Shown piece by piece: positions 59,099-64,000 of a DNA stretch of 64,000 nucleotides (positions are counted from its first letter, which is position 1; the number at the start of each line of letters is the position of its first letter). This stretch comes from Vicinamibacterales bacterium. Its GTDB lineage: Bacteria > Acidobacteriota > Vicinamibacteria > Vicinamibacterales > UBA8438. Below the pieces are notes generated by a model that was given only the letters and a program-made list of their open reading frames with translations, had not been told where the DNA came from and did not search any database. The stretch is taken from the NCBI GenBank assembly GCA_958296065.1, contig CATQHX010000003.1, positions 60,066 through 124,065 of the forward strand. Reading direction: 5' to 3'. A program made the translations under genes and the position numbers.

Positions 59099-59166
59099 TC
59101 CAGTGCCTCCCGGAGGTCTGGAATACACCTTAGCGACTGGTCCGAAAAAGCGGGGCCACCTCACTT

Positions 59167-59404
59167 CCAGCTCGTCAGCCGCCGCTACGAGCACCGCTCA
59201 CTGCTGATCACAACCAACCTGCCCTTCAAGCGCTGGGACACCGTCTTCCCCAACGCCTCGTGCGCCGTCGCACTGATCGACCGGCTGACCCACCACGTCG
59301 AGATCCTTCTCATCGAAGGCCGCAGCTATCGCCGACGAGAGGCCGAGCTCAGCCAACAGGAGCGCAACCGCCAGCGGCCGCAACGCGATGACGCAGCAAA
59401 ATGA
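59167..59404 (+). pseudogene. istB: IstB helper ATPase, 3' part
   Basis: FQLVSRRYEHRSLLITTNLP FKRWDTVFPNASCAVALIDR LTHHVEILLIEGRSYRRRE is the C-terminal third of IstB and continues exactly where 57185 stopped. Confidence 0.9.
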
Positions 59405-59455
59405 CCGCGACCCTCACTTCGTCAATGAGACCGGTCGATGCTTGTCAGAAAAACG

Positions 59456-61002
59456 CGTTTTCTCCCGAGCGCCAACAACCTGTCCAGCATGCTCGGCGCA
59501 CGCTGGCTGGAACGCCGGCGGGAGGTGGCGCTGCGGCGGGCGTTGGGCGCGCCGCAGCGCGACGTGATACTGCTCGTGCTGCGGGAGTGCATCGTGCTCA
59601 CCGCCGCAGGCGGGGTCGGAGGCCTGGTGACGGCCCACGCGGGGCTACGCGCGCTGCTTGCGTTCCTGCCGGCCGACCTGCCGCGGCTCGAGGAGGTGGC
59701 GATGGACGGGTCGGTGCTCGCGGCGGCGGCCGGCGTCACGCTCGTCTGCGGGGTGTCGTGCGCGCTGGCGCCGGCGTGGCAGGCCCGCCGCGCCGACCCG
59801 ATGGAGACGATCAAGATGGACAACGCCGCCGCGCGGCGCCAAGGAACGGGGCCGGGCACGCTCGTGGCCCTTGAGGTCGCGTTCGGAACGGGACTGCTGA
59901 TCGTCGCCGGACTGCTGCTCGGCAGTTTCCTGCGCGGCTGAACACGGACCGAGGTTTCGAAGTCGAGAACCTGCTTGCTGCGGCCGTCATGCTTCCGCGC
60001 GCGCACTACCAGGACCCGGAACGCGTTACCCGCTTCCATGACGAGGTCCTGCGCGAGCTGCGGAACACGCCGGGGGTGCGCGGGGTCGGCCTCGTCCAGC
60101 GCCTGCCGCTCGAGGGCGCCTTCTTCGTCGACACGCTCGCCCGGGTCGACGATCAGCGGCCGAGCGGGGAGCGCCCGTCGGCGAACTACCGCTTCGTGAA
60201 CCCGGACTACCTGCGGACGATGGGCATCGCCGTCAGCCGCGGCCGGATGTTCACCGAGGGGGATCGGGGACGGCGTCCCGTCGTGATCAGCGCGCACGCG
60301 GCCCGGACCCTGTGGCCCGGGGAGGATCCGATCGGGCGGCTGGTGCGTCGCGGGAGCGAAGACCCGCGTGAAGTGGTCGGCGTGACCGTCGACGCGCGAA
60401 TCCGTTCCATGGAGCTTGACGCCGGTCCCGTCGCGTACGTCCCTTACTGGGATCTGCCCATAGCCGGCGGCACCTACGTCGTGCGGACCGCGATCGATCC
60501 GACGGCGATGGCCGCGTCGATGACCGAGGCGGTCCGGCGAGTCGACTCGCTGGCGGCGGCGCACGACTTCCGGACGATGGACGCTGTCCTGGCGCGCGCG
60601 GTCGCCCTGCGCCGCGCCCAGTTCTCGCTGACCGCCGCCTTCGCGCTGGCGGGCGTGCTGCTGGTGGGACTCGGGGTCTACGGGGTGGTGGCGACGTGGG
60701 CGGCGCGGCGGCGGACCGAATTCGCGATTCGCCTCGCCCTCGGCGGCGGCGCACCCCGCCTGGTCGCGATGGTGCTCCGGCAGGGCATGCGGCCGGCGGC
60801 GATCGGGGTCGTTCTCGGCCTGGGCGTCTCGGCCGTGGCGGGCCGGGCGCTGGCGGCGCTGCTTTACGAAGTGTCGCCGCACGACTGGGTCGTGCTGGGC
60901 ACGGCGGTACTGGTCGTCCTGACGGCCGTGGCGGCCGGGTGCCTCGTGCCCGCCGTGCGCGCGGTCCGCATCCCGGTCTGGGGACTTCTCAGGTCCGAAT
61001 GA
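59456..61002 (+). pseudogene. ADOP/MacB-type FtsX-like permease, 5' truncated, one shift
   Basis: First part NNLSSMLGARWLERRREVAL RRALGAPQRDVILLVLRECI plus two hydrophobic helices, to 59941; a missing base (LRG then LNTDRGFEVENLLAAAVMLP) shifts into the second part, ATGs from 59989, with DPERVTRFHDEVLRELRNTP GVRGVGLVQRLPLEG, NPDYLRTMGIAVSRGRMFTE GD and the closing helices to GLLRSE. This duplicated MacB_PCD/FtsX layout is that of the large permeases (ADOP) common in Acidobacteriota. The first about 370 residues are missing, replaced by the IS21 end. Confidence 0.85.
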
Positions 61003-61038
61003 CTCGCGGACGCTGGACTTCGCCTCGGGACCGATCAT

Positions 61039-61068
61039 CAGGAGTGCCGGCCGGAACGGCCGGCACTC
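61039..61068 (+). terminator. GC-rich hairpin after the permease
   Basis: AGGAGTGCCGGCC and GGCCGGCACTCCT pair over 13 bp with a GGAA loop, 36 nt after the permease stop. No long T-run follows. Confidence 0.55.
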
Positions 61069-61118
61069 CTCCTCCCGCAACGAGGTTGTTGAGTTTCCGT
61101 GGTATCGTGCGAGCCACC

Positions 61119-61646
61119 ATGACAACGGAGAGACTCATCGCCGCCAGTGCCGTCGCTGGGTTCATCTTGACCCTGTTCGTCGGGGCAATCACGGGTACCT
61201 TCATTCTGGGAACCACGTTCGCAACACAAGACCAGGTGAGACAGGCAGTCACCGCCGGAATCGTGCCGCTAGCAACGGAAGCGGACGTCGCCCGCGAGGT
61301 CGGCAGCATCAAAGAGGATCTTGTCCAGTTGCCAACGAGTGACGAAGTTGCCGCTCTTGTCGCCGAGGCTGTCAGAATCGGCATCACGCAGGCTATCGCG
61401 CCCCTGGCGACGAGAGAGGATCTGGCGGCCCTGTCGCTGGAAGTCGAGGCCTCCAACGAACTGACCGGCGCTTTGACCGACTGCATAATCGACCTGGAGG
61501 ACCCACGCGTATTTATCGACACACAGGCGGCCGTCACGGCAGCAGATCCAGACGCCCTTCCTGGACAACCGCCGACGGTGACGATGAGCCGGCGGTTCCT
61601 GCCCAACAGTTGCGCTAGAGCTAGACAGCTTGCCCGCGAGCCGTAG
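61119..61646 (+). CDS. Membrane-anchored helical protein, 175 aa
   Basis: MTTERLIAASAVAGFILTLF VGAITGTFILGTTF is one N-terminal membrane helix, followed by an outside or periplasmic helical region (ATQDQVRQAVTAGIVPLATE, TSDEVAALVAEAVRIGITQA) with a repeated PLAT-E/R-x-D-(V/L)-A unit, and two cysteines near the C-terminus (TDCIIDLED, NSCARARQ). No family recognised. Complete. Confidence 0.6.
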   Translation: MTTERLIAASAVAGFILTLFVGAITGTFILGTTFATQDQVRQAVTAGIVPLATEADVAREVGSIKEDLVQLPTSDEVAALVAEAVRIGITQAIAPLATREDLAALSLEVEASNELTGALTDCIIDLEDPRVFIDTQAAVTAADPDALPGQPPTVTMSRRFLPNSCARARQLAREP

Positions 61647-61709
61647 TATTTGGGTGTGGCTCTTCTTCGTCGACGGCCCAGGGGGCTTCTGCGAGCGGCA
61701 TGGCAAGAG

Positions 61710-63296
61710 CTACTTGACGCGTCGAAGGCGTGGTGGAGAGGGCGGCGGGGGCGGCTCGCTGACCGGCGGGGCTGTCCGCGCAGCGTATCGCTGGGCGTGA
61801 TTCCGTTCGTATTCGCGCGCTTCGTGGAAGTCCCAGTACGGATCGAAGTCGCCGCTGGCTCGTAGCGCCCGCAGCTTCAGGACCGCCTCGGCTCCCACCA
61901 AACGCCAGCGGGCACCGGTCAAATCCATCCGGTCGCGGACCAGGTACCGGCACGCCCCTTCGATGACGCCAGTGGCGATGGGATAGCCCGCCGCGAGGTA
62001 GCGGTCGTAGTGCAGATACGGCGCGTACTTCTGCAGGTAGTCGGCGCACGTATCGACCGGCTTGCGGGTGTCCTTCGACAGGCCGGCGACGGTCGCCGCA
62101 CGCCGCATCGCCGCCGCCACCCGGCTGGCCTTGCCCTCGAGAATGCTCTGCACGCGCGTCCAGGCCCAATGCGCTGCATCGGGGCTCCCCTCGCGATGGA
62201 ACACATGCGCCGCCTTCCAGACGTACTCGACCACGTGGATGATGTCGAGTATCACCGTTACGTCCACGCCGTAGGCGGCAGCGCTCGCTTCCACTAGGTC
62301 GAGCTGCGTCTCGGCGCCGTCGACGAGCACGACCCAGCGCTTGACGTGCTCGGGGTCGTGGCGCTCGGCTTCCAGCGTCGCCTCGGCAACCACCTCCCAG
62401 GGCTCGCGTTGCAGGCTCGCCCAGACCCGCTTGGCCACCGGGCGGGGCCGCACGAGCGGGGGCTTCGCGCCCGGCTGTCGTGGCATCAGGCTCCGCAGGA
62501 ACTCCTCGGGGCTGCGCACCAACGGCGCCGTCGTGTAGACGGCGGCCACCGTCGCCATGCGCTTGGCGTTCTTCTTCTCGCCCGGCTTCAGGCGCTGGAA
62601 CAGGGAGAGCGGCTCCCGTTGCTGCCGGCGCTTCTCGGCCGCCCGCCGCGTCGCCTCGCGCAGGTCGTCGCGATGCAGCACCACACCCTTGCCGTCGAAG
62701 GTGAGCACGACGACCGACCCCTCGGGGGGCGGCTCGCCCGTCGCCGCACGGCGCGCCTCGTAGAAGGCGTCGAAGTCCTCGGCCGCACGAGCCACCAACT
62801 GTTCCGCCTGACGCTTGGGCACTTCGGCCCCGGTACTGCGAGACAGATCGAACAGCGCTTCGTCGAACGACCGCGAGGCGGCCGCCTCGGCCACCCGCCG
62901 GCGCACCTCCAGCGAGTAACGCTCCGGCGGCATGTTCAGCGCGGCATCGAGCGGATGCAGACTGTCATGACCGGGACGCGCGTAGCCCACGCGCTCGACC
63001 GCCACGGTGCCGAAGGTCGTCTCGATGCGGCGTTCGTGCACGCGCCGTTGCGAGCGCTCGACACCGTCGGCCCCCGTGACCGGACCGGCGGCCTCCCCCG
63101 GACTGCGCTGCTCGAGGTGCTCCTGCAGGAGCTTGCGCATCAACTCCTGCCCCCGCCGCTGCAACTCCCGTTCGAGGTTGCTCTCGCTCATCTGTTGTGC
63201 TTCGCGCGAAGAAAGGTAGGCTTTGGCCTCGGCGAAGGCGGCCTCGGCCGCCGCATACGGCGCCGGGGCGGGGCGAGTGGGGACAACGGCTCGCAT
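61710..63296 (-). CDS. ISKra4-family transposase
   Basis: 528 residues: AYLSSREAQQMSESNLEREL, RRIETTFGTVAVERVGYARP, SVVVLTFDGKGVVLHRDDLR (first D), WVVLVDGAETQLDLVEASAA (second D), VILDIIHVVEYVWKAAHVFH and AAGYPIATGVIEGACRYLVR DRMDLTGARW (catalytic E). Full length and intact; the intact ISKra4 in the window. A DruA-like gene lies 3 nt upstream in the same orientation. Confidence 0.93.
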   Translation of the reverse strand: MRAVVPTRPAPAPYAAAEAAFAEAKAYLSSREAQQMSESNLERELQRRGQELMRKLLQEHLEQRSPGEAAGPVTGADGVERSQRRVHERRIETTFGTVAVERVGYARPGHDSLHPLDAALNMPPERYSLEVRRRVAEAAASRSFDEALFDLSRSTGAEVPKRQAEQLVARAAEDFDAFYEARRAATGEPPPEGSVVVLTFDGKGVVLHRDDLREATRRAAEKRRQQREPLSLFQRLKPGEKKNAKRMATVAAVYTTAPLVRSPEEFLRSLMPRQPGAKPPLVRPRPVAKRVWASLQREPWEVVAEATLEAERHDPEHVKRWVVLVDGAETQLDLVEASAAAYGVDVTVILDIIHVVEYVWKAAHVFHREGSPDAAHWAWTRVQSILEGKASRVAAAMRRAATVAGLSKDTRKPVDTCADYLQKYAPYLHYDRYLAAGYPIATGVIEGACRYLVRDRMDLTGARWRLVGAEAVLKLRALRASGDFDPYWDFHEAREYERNHAQRYAARTAPPVSEPPPPPSPPRLRRVK

Positions 63297-63299
63297 CGC

Positions 63300-63788
63300 T
63301 CAGCTCTCCCGCAACCGCTGCTGCGCATGCCGGACCACAGGATAAACCAGGACCGTCTTGGGCGCCTCACCGGCACGGCGACCGTGCCGGTCCATGCGAC
63401 CGCGACCGCTGGTCGAGCCCAACACGACAAAGTTGGCGGCGCGGTAGCAACCCCCGTGGTGGCGGCGCGCATCCACCAGCGTCTCCACCAGCCAGGGCTC
63501 GACGTGGTAACGGCGCGGCCAGTCCACCGCCAACTGCGAGAGACCCCGCGCCAGAACGGCGCTGGCCAGGTTCTTCACCCCGACCCACGGCAGCAACAGG
63601 AAGCGGCTGTTGTTGACCACGCGCTGCAGATTCCGCGCCCGAGTCCGATCATCCCAGCCGACCCAACGGTCCCGGACCGCCATGCGCCACGCCGGACTGG
63701 AGAACTGCAGGCAGCCGACCACCGCCCGCTGAGGCCGCGACGCCAACACCAGATAGCGCAGGTGTGAGGTTGCCCCGACTATGCGGAG
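63300..63788 (-). pseudogene. DruA-like (DUF4338) protein, 5' truncated
   Basis: Frame reads LRYLVLASRPQRAVVGCLQF SSPAWRMAVRDRWVGWDDRT RARNLQRVVNNSRFLLLPWV, NLASAVLARGLSQLAVDW and GSTSGRGRMDRHGRR, the core of DUF4338, the domain named after DruA of the Druantia defence system. The N-terminal 80-100 residues are missing; the frame runs into a palindrome at 63768. It ends 3 nt before the ISKra4 transposase start, an association seen in some transposons. Confidence 0.75.
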
Positions 63789-63809
63789 CTCCGCATAGCT
63801 GGGGCAACT
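63768..63809. repeat. 42-bp near-perfect palindrome
   Basis: GGTTGCCCCGACTATGCGGAG (63768-63788) is mirrored by 63789-63809 with three mismatches, centred on GGAGCTCC. It separates the DruA-like remnant from a Tn3 transposase fragment. Confidence 0.8.
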
Positions 63810-64000
63810 TCAACTCCGGCCACTGGTCGGCGGCAAGGTGAACGCGGACCTGATCGACAGGAACTGGGCGGACATCCTGCGCGTCGCGTCCACCATGGCT
63901 GCCGGGACCATGCGGCCGAGCCAGCTCCTGCGCAAGCTCGCCGCGTATCCCCGTCAGAACGAGCTGGCGGCCGCCCTGCGGGAAGTCGGCCGCATCGAAC
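63799..64000 (+). pseudogene. tnpA: Tn3-family transposase TnpA, fragment running off the edge
   Basis: LGQLQLRPLVGGKVNADLID RNWADILRVASTMAAGTMRP SQLLRKLAAYPRQNELAAAL REVGRIE is the conserved C-terminal region of Tn3 TnpA, around the catalytic glutamate block. The 5' part is absent; the 3' end lies beyond the window. Confidence 0.88.

Larger units (their letters stand above)
57186..59163. mobile_element. IS3-family element nested in istB
   Basis: 1978 bp. Ends TGAGGTGGTCCCG and (inverse complement) TGAGGTGGCCCCG. CTT is duplicated at 57183-57185 and 59164-59166; removing the element restores istB as GATCTTCCAGCTC (D-L-I-F-Q-L). Carries orfA and orfB on the minus strand and about 700 bp of extra non-coding sequence on the left with passenger repeat copy C. 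Confidence 0.92.
53962..59450. mobile_element. IS21-family element (second), carrying a nested IS3
   Basis: Left end TGTCAACGGTCACTGAGATC at 53962; the right end is not sharp and lies between the istB stop (59404) and the permease sequence (59456). Content in order: passenger repeat copy B, a small Cys-rich ORF, istA (frameshifted), istB interrupted by IS3. It sits inside or at the edge of a permease gene. Boundaries are inferred, not proven by a target duplication. Confidence 0.6.

Overview
The window is a GC-rich bacterial chromosomal or large-plasmid segment, probably from a metagenome. Taxonomy is inferred: a truncated ADOP/MacB-type permease at 59.4-61.0 kb and the overall style suggest Acidobacteriota or a similar high-GC soil lineage, but no rRNA or other strong phylogenetic marker is present. 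It is an accessory region. Intact operons (CRISPR-Cas, a BrxD-like ATPase cluster, a helicase pair, HicBA, a nuclease, a vWA-ADP-ribosylglycohydrolase) sit among decayed genes (integrases, uvrA, topA, recD2, a GHKL ATPase, a TonB receptor, CpaF and permease fragments) and insertion sequences.

Layout. 0-13.3 kb: start of a McrB-like gene running off the edge, integrase remnant, AlpA-like regulator, a 72-bp palindromic element, phosphoesterase remnant, the N-terminal half of a uvrA-like gene, a 243-bp MITE, hicBA, an SMC-like coiled-coil remnant, a two-gene operon ending in a RelE-like/UvrD helicase fusion, the C-terminal piece of uvrA, and a TPR gene. 13.3-25.1 kb: a small membrane protein, a topA remnant, a tRNA-like structure, a vWA-ADP-ribosylglycohydrolase fusion, a PD-(D/E)XK-like nuclease, tandem repeats, recD2 and GHKL remnants, and an RHH-like plasmid-type protein.

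25.2-45.8 kb: a complete type I-G (formerly I-U) CRISPR-Cas locus, csb1-csb2-cas3-cas8g/csb3-cas4-cas1-cas2, transcribed as one tight operon (most junctions overlap by 1-13 nt). A leader of about 190 bp follows, then an array of about 117 repeat units (hand count). The 37th repeat base is T in the 40 leader-proximal units and G in all older ones. The array is interrupted by a 3 x 89-bp tandem insertion and by a 3.15-kb IS21-family element that landed inside a single spacer with a 7-bp target duplication. The distal end is decayed.

45.9-64 kb: a decayed TonB receptor, IS1, IS630 and ISKra4 pieces, a three-gene operon ending in a BrxD-like (DUF2791) ATPase and preceded by a partner whose P-loop is degenerate, an IS21 element with an IS3 nested in its istB, the permease remnant, an intact ISKra4 transposase next to a truncated DruA-like (DUF4338) gene, and a Tn3 transposase fragment running off the end. 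About 300 bp of non-coding sequence recurs three times, each time in the non-coding part of (or beside) one of the IS elements.

The strongest candidates for something new are the BrxD-like trio, the RelE-like/helicase pair, the three-copy IS passenger repeat and the history recorded in the CRISPR array.
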